A DNA stretch of 64,000 nucleotides from the NCBI GenBank assembly GCA_963585895.1, contig OY757911.1, positions 60,995,602-61,059,601 on the forward strand. Reading direction: 5' to 3'. The DNA is from Sepioteuthis lessoniana (Eukaryota; Mollusca; Cephalopoda; Myopsida; Loliginidae). Both the position numbers and the translations under genes were made by a program. Under the pieces are notes generated by a model. That model searched no databases. It saw only the letters and a program-made list of their open reading frames with translations, and was not told the DNA's origin. This document shows positions 34,166 through 44,350 of the stretch, piece after piece (the stretch's first letter is position 1; the number at the start of each line of letters is the position of its first letter).

Positions 34166-34714
34166 ATATGAATGTAAAGTCTTATGTACACACACACCAA
34201 TAATATATAGATATATCATTTGTTCAATCTGTAAATGAAGAGTGATCAATGTCGGTAAGAGAGCAGATGTAGATTTAAATTTGGAGATGGTAGGCAATGA
34301 GTTAATAGCACTTGGTGTCAGTTTACCTTCTCTACTTCATTAGATGAAGTTATTTCCACGTAGTAGCAGTCCCTTTATTCACTATTTTACGGGACATGAG
34401 TTGAAGGAGTCAAGTTTCTACGACATTTTGAGAAGGGTGGTCTAGCTAATATTGAATGATTGTTGACGTGTCTATATCATATCAACCTTTTGAATTCCAC
34501 CTTGCTAATATCTAGTATATGTAATGTTCTTGTGCCTATTCAGAAAGGAATTTCTCAAACCGTAAAAGTGCCCTGGAGTATATTACGAACTGGATTAGAC
34601 CAGAAAACTGGCCTCAGTGACAATAAGATCTAATATTGATAATTCATATTCTCTATTATGTCTATTCTATGTTCTAATGTGTGTATTTTTTTGTATATTT
34701 ATTTATGTATAATT

Positions 34715-35450
34715 ACTAGTTTACTCCTCACGAGTCTTTCACAGCAGCGTTATCTGGTGGTCTTTCTCTGGGGTCTGAGTCAGAGCAAGTCTCCTAAGGT
34801 TTCCTGGACTCTTCTCAGTATTTTCTCCGATCTCAGCAATGTTGCAGTCTGGAGGGTCTCGATTCTTTCACTGATTTTCAATTATTTCAGCCCCTATTCT
34901 GAAACTTTTAGGACATTTTTTAGTTCACTAGCAAGGTCTAAGTATTGTATCTCTTTTAGTTGTCTTTGATTTTCACTCTGTGGTCTGCTGGGACTTGATT
35001 AGGTGATCCATTTAGACACCAAAATCTAAGAGAATCTTGTGCATCTCGTTCTCCTGGACGGATTTTGGGTTGTTCGCCAGGACAAATTTGAATTTCTTGC
35101 GTTGTTCCAAATGGATCACCTTTCCCTCCCAGTCATGTTTACTCTTATACTTTCTTTGCCCTACTTTGCTATATTTGCTTATTACGTGATTGATCGTTTA
35201 ATCATTTCAACTTTATTACCATATAACCGACATTTGCTACTTTGTTGTTTCTTATCTATGGTTGCTTTAATATAGTTGGTCCTTCTGGCGTTATTCTGTA
35301 GTGCTATCAGGAGAGATTCAATTTTTCTCTTTATGTTCCCCTTTTCTTTTCCATGTTCAAGTTTTCTCGCCAGAAATTTCGTTTCTTGTTGCTTGATGTG
35401 TTATGTTCCTTCCCATTTTTGTTTTCTAGTTATTTCTTATCTGTTTGTAT
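34715..35450 (-). mobile_element. LINE-E 3' fragment reaching upstream of the knuckle
   Basis: The minus strand includes RKIESLLIALQNNARRTNYI, then a decayed knuckle region (KCRLYGNK and INHVISKYSK, with Cys lost), YKSKHDWEGKVIHLEQRKKF, the RILLDFG-type block and the 3' end. The IPIVIGA block is largely deleted. It is the second-longest LINE-E piece. Confidence 0.78.
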
Positions 35451-35605
35451 TGTTTCTGATCGATATTATCATTATTATTACTATTTTCACTATAATTTAT
35501 TTATTTAATCATACACATTAGCATTTGGAATCGTTAATTTTCAAGTGTCTTTGAAGAATTTTTTTTCCTATGTACATTTGGATATTTGGAGTAATGATCG
35601 TATGT

Positions 35606-35609
<4 letters not shown>

Positions 35610-35651
<42 letters not shown>

Positions 35652-35805
35652 GAATTGATAAACTCACAGCTTGATAAAATCTAAAACATAACATAAGATC
35701 TTAAACGGTGTTGAAGCAAGCAAAATTATTAAGGTCTTAAAATTCGATAGTGAAGAGCTTATACATGCGTGTTTGTTTATGCCCATAAATGCGTATAATG
35801 TACAA

Positions 35806-35853
<48 letters not shown>
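35610..35853. repeat. Two (CA)n(TA)n microsatellites
   Basis: CA-then-TA arrays at 35610-35651 and 35808-35853 bracket about 155 bp of unassigned sequence. Confidence 0.93.
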
Positions 35854-35958
35854 GAAATCTCGAGATGAAAAAATTCAAGCTCAAAGAAGATTTTATTTGT
35901 TGAAAAACGGGCCAAATTTGAATTTGATAATCAGACGTGTGTTGAATACTTCTCTCCT

Positions 35959-36085
35959 CTGAGGACTAACAACGTGAAACCCTTAGTCCTAAGTTTTTAT
36001 CCTGTTTTAGCTTATTTTTACTTGAAACATATTATGATACTGCTTTGTATTTTTGAGTTCCGTAAGGATATTACAGCTTATAAAG
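35959..36085 (+). ncRNA. Hammerhead-like motif in a repeated element
   Basis: CTGAGGA (35959-35965; fits CUGANGA since base 7 is free), then a short segment with AACAACGT, GAAAC (35976-35980), CCTTA and GTC (35986-35988). The following ~90 bp (AAGTTTTTATCCTG onward, AGGATATTACAGC) is homologous to 48205-48330, so this is a dispersed repeat. Stem I pairing is not visible here. Confidence 0.4.
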
Positions 36086-36101
36086 TTAAATTTCTAATCA
36101 T

Positions 36102-36103
<2 letters not shown>

Positions 36104-36181
<78 letters not shown>
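36104..36181. repeat. (CA)n(TA)n microsatellite
   Basis: CA passing into a long TA array. Confidence 0.96.
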
Positions 36182-36186
<5 letters not shown>

Positions 36187-36521
36187 CGCATCCTGAGATT
36201 ACGAAATAAGTTTCAGAACAGGCGATTCATTTGTTAGAGACATGTTCTTCTGCCTTTTACATCTTTCGTTTCCATTGGCAACATGCTTTCTTCGTGAACT
36301 CGTAATGCCTTCTAGCGTGAAATGCTAATCAAGGGACAAGTAATCAAATACCTGAGGACACAACACCTCTTTTGATTATTTTTCTATTGTATCAGACTCC
36401 GACAGCATAATAGGGAATGGATATATTTCAGTTTGCAGATCTTCTCGAGAACATGTAAGTTATTAAATGAAACGAAAAAGTTGAGAAAGTTTTAATATTT
36501 TCTTTTTCTACTTTCAGAATC

Positions 36522-36526
<5 letters not shown>

Positions 36527-36554
<28 letters not shown>
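36527..36554. repeat. (AAT)n microsatellite
   Basis: Nine AAT units immediately before the LINE-E copy at 36555; (AAT)n also follows that copy. Confidence 0.93.
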
Positions 36555-36555
<1 letters not shown>

Positions 36556-37403
36556 ACGACTAAGAAAAAAATGGGAAGGAAAACAACTCTATGGCCGCTT
36601 TAAACGTTTAATAAACAATATCTCACACCAAAAAACCTGGACCTGGCTAAGAAAAGGAAACTTGAAGAGAGAAACGGAATCCCTCCTAATAGCAGCACAG
36701 GACAATGCCATAAGAACCAATCATATCAAAGCTAGATAAGACACAACAAAACAGTAAATGTAGGCTATGCGGTGACAGAGACGAAACGATCAATCACATA
36801 ATAAGCGAATGCAGCAAATTATGACAGAGGGAGTATAAGGCGAGACATGCCTGGGTCGGCAAGGTGGTCCCAGGGAAATGTGAAGGAAATTTCAATTCGA
36901 CCATACAAACCCAGCACCTGTCCTCGAAAATGACACGCATAAACTCCTATGGGACTTTAACATACAAACGGATCACTTGATCTCGGCCAGAAGACCAGAC
37001 CTCATAATTATCAACAAAAAAAAAAAAAAAAGAAAAAAGAAAATTTGTAAAATTGTCGACTTTGCTGTCTCGGCGGACCACTGAATAATTCTGAAGGAAA
37101 CTGAAAAGAAAGATAAGTACCTCGACCTTGCTAGAGAATTGAAAAAGCTGTGGAACATGAAAGTAACGATTGAGCCAATTGTGAATGGTGCGTTAGGCAC
37201 AATAATTAAAGGATTATTAAAAGGCCTGGAAGACATGGAAATTGGCGGACGGGTAGAGACTATCCAAATGACAGCATTGCTAAGAACGGCCAGAATCCTG
37301 AGACGAGTCCTGGAGACTTGAGGAGACTTGCTGTCACTAAAACTCCAGTGTAAAACCATTAGGTAACGCTGATGTGAAAAACTCTAAAAGAGTGTATAAT
37401 AAT
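36555..37403 (+). mobile_element. LINE-E, longest copy, with zinc knuckle
   Basis: It begins LRKKWEGKQLYGRFKRLI, then ETESLLIAAQDNAIRTNHI. The intact knuckle CRLCGDRDETINHIISEC (CX2CX8HX4C, about 36757-36810) follows, as found behind the RT of several non-LTR clades. Then come YKARHAWVGKVV and, across frame breaks, WDFNIQTDHLISARRPDLII, the block matching VPADHRVKL, LDLARELKKLWNMKVT, IVNGALGTIIKGLLKG and LLRTARILRRVLET. It ends with the stop, the GATGTGAAAAACTCTAAAAG noncoding end and (AAT)n. RT and endonuclease are truncated away. It has stops and shifts but is the best guide to the family's C-terminus. Confidence 0.87.
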
Positions 37404-37460
37404 AATAACGATTATTATTATTATTATTATTATTAGCATTATCACATCACCAACAACACC

Positions 37461-37612
37461 ATTAGTAATACCATAAAATTTATTCTACCATTGTTTTCAC
37501 TATCAATTTTTCTATTATCAACCTTTATCATATGAGTTTATAAGGTTAATGATAGAAAATTTGATACTGACAACAATAGTAGGATAAAATTTATCGTATC
37601 AGTATTACTAGT
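37461..37612. repeat. ~150-bp imperfect palindrome
   Basis: The left half (ATTAGTAATAC, then ATAAAATTTATTCTACCATT, CTATCAATTTTTCTATTATC) is mirrored by the right half with scattered mismatches, out to ATTACTAGT at the far end. The centre is near TATCATATGAG. It follows the (AAT)n/(ATT)n tail of the LINE-E at 36555. Confidence 0.6.
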
Positions 37613-37924
37613 GTTACTGTTGGAGATGCGAAAACGGAAATGATAAATTAGAAATAATGGTAATAGTAATTATTTTTTTTCATTATTAGCGATATAATTA
37701 TGAATGAATATAATTAAAATGATATTAAGGATTTTATCGGTAATTAGAATGGCAGTTTTCAGAATAAAACTATATAGAAATATTATGACATTAAATAAAG
37801 ACAAAATTTCAAACTTAAATAAAACCTTAAAATATTTTTAACTAAAGATAAGTTTGATATCAGAAATAATGTTTATGGCCACGTTTTCTTGGATAAATAA
37901 AGAAACAAATTTTTCTTACGGTCG

Positions 37925-38280
37925 AGCAGGTGTGTAACCAGAAGGAGACCACGAGATATGAGAACCACGCAGTCAGATTTAGACAGTCAGTCCAATCAGA
38001 ATCGAGAGTCGAGCCAGGGATACGCAGCCGATCAGAGGCGTTAGTGTCATCTCTGACGATACGGCTTGCAAGGGGGGCAAGCGTTGGCACCCCCCTGGTT
38101 CCAGGAAGACGATATGGGACAAGAAGAAGTCTCCTCTCTGAGTATATGTCTCTCCATCTAACTCTCAAACTTACAACAAACTTGGTGCCCCTTTCGAAAA
38201 TAAAATGAGAGAGATATATTTTTATAAAGAAGTGTGCTTCGTTTCGTTCATTGAAGTTCGTTCATTATCTTTGATTATGT
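37925..38280 (+). mobile_element. Possible solo LTR-like fossil
   Basis: A block of higher GC content than its neighbours ends with an AATAAA-like polyadenylation context (GAAAATAAAATGAGAGAG) and ATATATTTTTATAAAG. The same end occurs at 58890-58945. This fits a decayed solo LTR of a retrotransposon. No internal region, primer site or target duplication was identified. Old and broken; family not assigned. Confidence 0.3.
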
Positions 38281-38460
38281 TCTTGGTTGGGTCTATGAGA
38301 AGTATATATATATTGATATATTGATATAATGAAGATTTATCTTCGATTAATTTTGGAATTTTAATTACGTCAGACAAATTTGAAACAGAACGCTACCAAC
38401 GGAAATAGAATATTTTAAAACTTTATCGCCTTTTACGCTACATGTAATAATTCACACGTC

Positions 38461-38592
38461 CTGATGAAGGTCTACAGACCGAAACGTTTAACTTTGGCAA
38501 ATATTTCTACAAATAAAATCATCTACTAAAGACCTTGTGATTTTTCATCTCTATATATTTTCATACTATCGGATTTATTTCCAATTTTTTCC

Positions 38593-38595
<3 letters not shown>
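38461..38595 (+). ncRNA. Hammerhead-like core in a repeated element
   Basis: CTGATGA (38461-38467), then AGGTCTACAGACC with a clean GGTC-TACA-GACC stem II, then GAAAC (38481-38485). No stem III or cleavage triplet is evident, so it is probably inactive. The downstream TTTGGCAAATATTTCTACAA and the GTTTCC-rich end recur at 52500-52640, marking a dispersed repeat. Confidence 0.45.
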
Positions 38596-38596
<1 letters not shown>

Positions 38597-38625
<29 letters not shown>

Positions 38626-38649
38626 GTGTGTGTGTGTGTGTGTGTGTGT
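38597..38649. repeat. (TA)n(TG)n microsatellite
   Basis: TA passing into TG. Confidence 0.95.
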
Positions 38650-38734
38650 TAGATTTATATATTTAATGCAATGGAAGTTTATCTGTGACCTTTGGTTTCA
38701 TGAAGTTTTACAAACAACAATATCAAGTAAAAAC

Positions 38735-38850
38735 CATGCCAGATTGTTCAGTGTCACATCAGGACACTCGTTGGTGGGGTTTACTCCCCTGCAGAGGTGC
38801 AGTCCGTGTATTCTATAGCCCCAGCCGACTCGGCAATTCATATTATATGA
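38735..38850 (-). mobile_element. Rep-A head fragment, minus strand
   Basis: The minus strand reads GAATTGCCGAGTCGGCTGGG, ACGGACTGCACCTCTGCAGG and GTCCTGATGTGACACTGAAC, the Rep-A head. Confidence 0.75.
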
Positions 38851-38867
38851 GGATCGGCTGAAAAGTT

Positions 38868-38995
38868 CATAGGCTGACCAAGATACTCTAATGGGATGTG
38901 ACCAAATAAGGTTTATTTTTCAACATAGTTCACCTTACAGTCTATACACTTCTTCTATCGGTATTGCGATGCCCTTATACCATTGATCAAAAAAG
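38868..38995 (+). mobile_element. Mariner end fragment (second family)
   Basis: Starts with GGCTGAAAAGTTCATAGGCT, then GGGATGTGACCAAATAAGGT and TTTATTTTTCAACATAGTT. It matches the inverted end of the element at 39253-39432. Only the terminal ~130 bp is present. Confidence 0.6.
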
Positions 38996-39159
38996 TCATT
39001 TATAGTAGGTAGGAGGCAATCACTTGAACATTTTAGTGAATGAAATTTTCAGCACTTAATCGTATAACAGTAAGCAAATTATTTGTATGAGATTGGAAAA
39101 CTTAAGAAAAAGACAACTGTACAAAAATATAATAAGAAATATTGATTGAATGCGATTCC

Positions 39160-39225
39160 TGACCTATAGGCATAAAATAACCTCAGAAGGATTGACATAC
39201 CGTTAGAAATCTGTCAATCAATCAA
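39160..39225 (+). repeat. Tail-type repeat
   Basis: AATGCGATTCCTGACCTATA, GGCATAAAATAACCTCAG and GACATACCGTTAGAAATC, nearly the same as 56815-56885. It is related to the Rep-A tail but a distinct subtype ending in (AATC)n. Confidence 0.55.
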
Positions 39226-39252
39226 TTAAATTTCAGAGACACAAATGCAAGG

Positions 39253-39432
39253 AAAGTTCATAGGTTTGTAGGGTGACTGTTATACTCTTTATAACTTTTA
39301 TTACTAAAGGTATCCAAGCACTACAACACCGATGAAACAAATTTGAGTGCTGCAACCGGGACTACGTTGAAAAATAAACCTTGTTGGTCACATTTCATAA
39401 GAATGTCTAGGTCACCCTTGAAACTTTTTAAT
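39253..39432 (-). mobile_element. Short mariner derivative
   Basis: The left end GGAAAGTTCATAGG and the inverted right end AAAAAGTTTCAAGGGTGACC are both mariner-terminal. The right end, inverted, continues as ATGTGACCAACAAGGTTTAT like the 38868 fragment. With about 180 bp between termini this is a MITE-sized deletion copy. Confidence 0.5.
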
Positions 39433-39450
39433 CGAAAATTGTACGTTGCA

Positions 39451-39833
39451 ACGGTAAAAAAAAGCTCGAGCTTTTGTGCAGCGTTTTTCTGAGCACCATC
39501 TGGCATTCGTGTCGGACGAGTATCGAATATCAATAGCTTTGGCTGGGCTGCCTTCGGGTGGGGGAGTTGCAATATTGACACCTTTGTCACCTTTGTACAG
39601 AACTGGACCTTGTTGTCCAGTTGAAGCTATAATCAGGCAGATTTGAGTCCAAGACCAGCTAGGCTCATCAAGCCCACATTGCACTAAGCGGGCCGATGAC
39701 CAGCATAAACCAGCATGGCTTGAGCCTCGGTTCGTGCCCGACCATCCCCTTCCCTAAATCCCTACTATAATCAACCTTCGGGACATTGACCGTGTGTCAA
39801 GTCCTGTCTGGTGGGAAACAGAGACAAATATAA
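39451..39833 (+). mobile_element. SINE-G monomer with target duplication
   Basis: The body (ATCTGGCATTCGTGTCGGAC, GGCTGGGCTGCCTTCGGGTG, CCAGCTAGGCTCATCAAGCC) and tail (GTGTCAAGTCCTGTCTGGTG) match the dimer at 27678-28451. It is flanked by 18-bp duplications (CGAAAATTGTA..TTGCA, 39433-39450 and 39834-39851, 16 of 18 identical). It lies directly beside the mariner fragment ending at 39432. Confidence 0.82.
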
Positions 39834-39851
39834 CGAAAATTGTAACTTGCA

Positions 39852-40592
39852 TTTTGCTTTGAGGCTTGGTGCTGTTTAGATATATTTCCTGACATAGTAA
39901 AACATTCTATTGAATTCAGGAAATTAGCCTCGGAATGGTTTTACCGTTTGCATCCAATTAGTTTTACTTATACAATTAAGAGTTTACATTTTTTTTACAT
40001 TTTTTGCTCGCTTTTAAGTCAAACAATAGCTAATTGAACGATTCTTTTTACAGTGATATGCTCAGTCAGTTAAGCCATTTTATTTAACCTAGAATCAATA
40101 GACTACACATAAACACCGAGGCGAAAAAGATAGAAACGGGAAAAATGTCTGGAAGGAAAGCCATAAAATCGTCTTTTGTCTCTTTCGTTTCATATATTCA
40201 ACGTTCGGATGTGTTGATACAATCGAGACTTCAATATCATTTCCGGTTAAAACAAAAAGATCCGATTCAGTGAGCGGCCTAGCCAGACTCTAAAATCAAA
40301 TTCGCACCAAACTAACTGCCTCTATTTTATAGTTCTTTACGTAAACCGCAGATTGATAAAAGGTATCGCAATATTCGAGCGATATTTTCTATTTAGAAAT
40401 AAAATATATTTGAGTCATTCCTTATTTACGCATGAAAGACGTCCCATTATTGAAAACATGATTATTTTGCAGACAAATAATATGCCCTAAGCTAAATGCT
40501 ATCATTTTAGTTCAGAAATGTTGCCAATCCAATTTTCTGAATATATATATAAGCAGACTACAATAGTTCGATTGACATATTATGAGTAGACT

Positions 40593-40593
<1 letters not shown>
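39852..40593. other. No gene recognised
   Basis: AT-rich sequence without a supported feature. Confidence 0.5.
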
Positions 40594-40663
<70 letters not shown>

Positions 40664-40770
40664 CTGTGTGTCTGTGTATATATATATAGAGAGAGAGAGA
40701 GAGACAGATAGACAGACAGACAGACAGAAAGAAAGAGAGAGAGAGAGAGAGAATTGAGCAGACTGCAATA

Positions 40771-40849
<79 letters not shown>

Positions 40850-40850
40850 T
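40594..40850. repeat. Compound microsatellite
   Basis: In order: (TA)n, (TG)n, short TA, (GA)n, CAGA and GA repeats, a 30-bp unique spacer, then a long (CA)n passing into (TA)n. All open frames across it are artefacts. Confidence 0.95.
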
Positions 40851-41160
40851 TGGTTGGTTGCTTTTGTTTCACGGTATAACAACTCTTGTAGATTATTTAA
40901 TACCAAATCAAGGTTTATATATATACATCAAATACATATGATTTGCAAACGATTAGAGTGTACGTAAGAAATTTTAAGAGTCAGAGCTCATTTGTTTGCA
41001 TGCAATTAAATAGTTTCAACTATAGCTAACTAGCACTCGCATTTTCCCTTTGCAAACAGTTAAATGGTTCAAAGTATGACTATGTAATTCTAATAATTCA
41101 ATTTAAGTCACTTTTTTGTAAACAGTAAAATGGTTTCATGTATAAAAAAAATGATAGAAT
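40851..41160 (-). mobile_element. Rep-A tail and second-type units, minus strand
   Basis: Minus-strand tail (GGTATTAAATAATCTACAAG, GTTGTTATACCGTGAAAC, AACCAACC-like end) and three units with GAAACCATTTTACTGTTTAC-type sequence. No head was found. Confidence 0.65.
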
Positions 41161-41244
41161 ATTTCTATTTGACATTTGGAGCTGGGCTCTAACAAGTGCT
41201 AACATTTCGGTTCAGATTTAAGCAAGGAGTCACGTAGAGTGTTG

Positions 41245-42465
41245 GAACAGCATGCTGGGTTTTGTAACCATTGTGCCGCGTGGGGTGTTTAAACCCAATG
41301 CACAAATATTGAAACCTTTACTTCACACCTTTTCAGGACATGTTAAAGATTCTGATGAAGTCATCCACAGACTAACACAACTAGATACAGAACAACATAC
41401 GCAAAATATTTACGCATTCAGCTTGGATGTAATATCCATCTACACCGTAGTACCTGCAAACCCATCAATCGATATCATATCAGAACATAAAATCTCTGAC
41501 AACTTATTTTGTTATAAACTAACAGCAACAGATATACACTAAGTATTATTCATTGTAGTAGACAATACTTACTTCACTGACAACGGAAATACTTACAAAA
41601 AATAACCCATGGGATCCAGTACATCATGCGTACTTGCCATTTCATTATTTCATTTATTTACAAGATATATACTCATGTTGACATCATCCAGCGAAGAAGC
41701 CACCGCTACATATGAGAAGTTCCAAAACATTGACAGACATATTCAGTGTCCCAGTCACTCGTAAATTTTAAAATCCAAATATCACAAACTGGTAAATTCT
41801 ACACTAGTTTCTATAGAAAACCCACCACTAAAATCCTCTTTGTGAATTTCAAATCAGCACTTCCACTGTGCCCCCAAAAATTACAGTATAAATGAAATTT
41901 AACGAATTCACAACAGATGCAGGGAAGAGAAAACCAAATTTCACACATCGCACACTTTATAAACACCCTCAGAAACAATGATTATCCAACATCAATCACA
42001 CGACATTTAAATAATAAGAAATCACGGAAACAGCATAGACTTTCTAACTCTGTTTCCAGGAACTAGTACATTTCAAGGAAATTATCACCAAAGAAATACG
42101 CAGGGCTATTTATAAGGATAGGCTAGATATACAACAGGGTCACTCAAGACTCTCACTATGCCAATACCTAACGAAGAAAAATAACAATACTATCCCGACA
42201 TGCACTCATGCCCAATAAAAGATCCAATTATATGTCCTAAAACTTACTCTATCTTTTTATTTACTTAAAATGCCAAGATTTTTAAATAGGAAGTACAATC
42301 AGACGCCTCCATATTAGAATTAAAGACCACTTAAAAAAACGTGCATTCTCATTCAATAAACACTTAATGAAAAAATGCAAAAATAATGATAATAATTTTT
42401 CCATTAAAATAGAAGCAATATAACGTGATTTTGGTAATCTCAGAATTAAGGAGGGTTTATATTAA
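41245..42465 (+). mobile_element. Penelope-like element (RT and GIY-YIG remains)
   Basis: The best frame (41252-41542) includes PNAQILKPLLHTFSGHVKDS and YAFSLDVISIYTVVPANPSI. The latter is the first aspartate motif of the PLE reverse transcriptase (LDVxSLYTxIP). Further on, in other frames, are NTYFTDNGNTY, then PMGSSTSCVLAISLF, the next RT motif. Near 42290-42440 come RTIRRLHIRIKDHL- and FSFNKHLMKKCKNN-like codons with FSIKIEAI and DFGNLRIKEG, the C-terminal GIY-YIG-associated region. The element is decayed throughout, with stops and shifts in several places. PLEs are known carriers of hammerhead motifs, but none was seen inside this copy. Confidence 0.8.
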
Positions 42466-42469
42466 TTGC

Positions 42470-42745
42470 TAAAAAACCGGCTCATTTGCCTAGGGAGTAG
42501 AGTGTTCGCCATTGGTCCCGGAGATCTGTGTTCAATCCCAGGTCACGTCATACCAAAGACTTTAAAATGGTACTTGATACCTCCTTGCTTAACACTCAGC
42601 ATTATAAAGTACGTATCAATGGTAAAGTGGAGCAATCCAGGGAAAGGAGTAGTGCCCTCTCTTATACTTCAGTGTAGTATATACTGAAAAGTGAGCATTC
42701 TGGTCGCTCTCGACTACGGTCACATACTTTTCTTTGCTTACTTAT
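42470..42745 (+). mobile_element. SINE-B, reference copy
   Basis: GGGAGTAGAGTGTTCGCC (A-box region), GTGTTCAATCCCAGGTCACG (B box), TACCAAAGACTTTAAAATGG, CCTTGCTTAACACTCAGCAT, GGAGCAATCCAGGGAAAGGA, CTCTCGACTACGGTCACATA. Confidence 0.88.
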
Positions 42746-43475
42746 TAATAGCTAAGTTACACTCTCAGATTTACAGTAGGTTAGAATTAAATACTTAATA
42801 TATCATTAATTACCACGCACATTTTAAATATATATTTAAGTTTAAAAAAATTAAATTGATTAGGATAACTGAAGTCACGTCTATTCCTCATGGCGTTTAA
42901 ACATCCCACGTTGCACCATGGTAACATCATCCAACATGGCGTTCTAACATCCCACGTGAGACTATGTTTACAACGTCCTGAAAAATATTTGGATATCCAA
43001 CATCATGTTCATTTAAGGAAAAATCTCTGACGATGAAGTTTTACTTTGAAATTAATTAGACTCAAATAATCATTATTTCGCAACTCAATAATTCACAAAA
43101 TTAATAAAATTATATATATTAGTTAGTATACTGTAAACATAGACTTAACGAATATTGATTACGGTTTCTAGCCTTTTCAATTTTCGGATCAAATGCATGC
43201 ACGTGGTGGCTGTCGCTTTATATAATGTTTTGTAGGTATGATGGGAAGAAGGATCAAGTTTTTAGGACATTCTGGAAGGTCGTTCTACTGGTTATTTACA
43301 CGCTTTTATTTTATGAATTTTGTGATTTGTTTGTTTATTTATTCTATTATGCTCATTTTATTTCCTCCTATTTTTTTATATCATAAGATGATAGTTATCA
43401 TGTCCTGCTATATCCTTAGATATATATGCTATATCAGTGATATTGACTACTCTATAAATTCAGCAAATTACATTA

Positions 43476-43479
<4 letters not shown>

Positions 43480-43533
<54 letters not shown>
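43480..43533. repeat. (TC)n(TA)n microsatellite
   Basis: TC passing into TA. Confidence 0.95.
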
Positions 43534-43534
<1 letters not shown>

Positions 43535-43539
43535 TTATA

Positions 43540-43745
43540 AGTAAGAAGGCTCCCGTTTTAATAGCTACTTCACTGAGGAGTAGGAGAAAGGTTTATCCTT
43601 TTCTCTGGATTGCTACTCTTATCCTTAATGCGTACGTTATAATGCTGACTGTTAAGCCAGGAGGCGTCAAATACCATTTTTGGTATGACCCCCGGTCTTC
43701 GGGGCCATTGGCGAATCATCTAACCATTATGCTAATGAGCCGGTT
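43540..43745 (-). mobile_element. SINE-B
   Basis: The minus strand shows CATAATGGTTAGATGATTCG, a degenerate B box region (GGGGGTCATACC), AAAAATGGTATTTGACGCCT, CTTAACAGTCAGCATTATAA and ACTCCTCAGTGAAGTAGC. Confidence 0.78.
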
Positions 43746-43756
43746 ACAAAAACATA

Positions 43757-43890
43757 TGACTACTACTGTTCTTCTACAAGTATGGCTTTAGCATTCGATA
43801 ACCCAAGAGGGTTGATATGACATTAAACAAAGAAACTAGCCAAAGTCAAACCTACATAACACTTATACTTGTATGATTTCAAGTGTTGTA
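43757..43890 (+). repeat. SINE-C2 tail with following sequence (direct repeat 1)
   Basis: ACTGTTCTTCTACAAGTATG, GGCTTTAGCATTCGATAACC and GAGGGTTGATATGACATTAA, followed by ACACTTATACTTGTATGATT. The whole 130-bp block, including sequence beyond the tail, recurs at 44232-44350. Confidence 0.7.
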
Positions 43891-44054
43891 TAGCCACGAT
43901 ATCGATAATAATACATGCAGACTCTGTCGTTTCTGATACAAATGGGCTTATTTCTTTTTGCCTTCAGTCCCTGGCAATACGAGGAGAGAGACACAATTTA
44001 TAAAAGCTTATGTTAACCATACTATGCTGATAATCCACACATACGGCGCAGCTT

Positions 44055-44230
44055 GTGTCAAACTAACGACTCAAAAATGGTAACTGGTGGCTTGTTGCTT
44101 AACACTCAGCATTATAAGGTATGGATCATGAGTAAGTGGAAGAATCCAATTAAGAGAGTAGCGCCTTACCCTACATCTCGAAGTAGTAGCTATTTAAAAG
44201 GGAATTTTTGGGTCACTACAGTCAGTTAAC
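44055..44230 (+). mobile_element. SINE-B, 5'-truncated
   Basis: CTCAAAAATGGTAACTGGTG, GCTTAACACTCAGCATTATA and AGTAGTAGCTATTTAAAAGG. Head and B box are absent. Confidence 0.75.
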
Positions 44231-44231
44231 T

Positions 44232-44350
44232 TACTGTTCTTCTACAAGTATGGCTTTAACATTTTATAACCCAAGAAGTTTGATACGCTGTTAAACAAAA
44301 AAGCAAAACCTATCTCACACTAATACTTGTATAATTTCAATTAACTGATA
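44232..44350 (+). repeat. SINE-C2 tail with following sequence (direct repeat 2)
   Basis: Repeats the block at 43757-43890 in the same orientation, about 475 bp downstream, with moderate divergence. Confidence 0.65.

Noticed and set aside
40512-40906. Three overlapping long frames of Cys/Val, Leu/Ser and Ile/Tyr
   Set aside because: They are translations of CA, GA and TA microsatellites in different frames.
41352-41380. CTGATGA inside the Penelope-like fragment
   Set aside because: It falls in the RT-coding region (KDSDEVIH) with no GAAAC at a suitable distance and no flanking stems.
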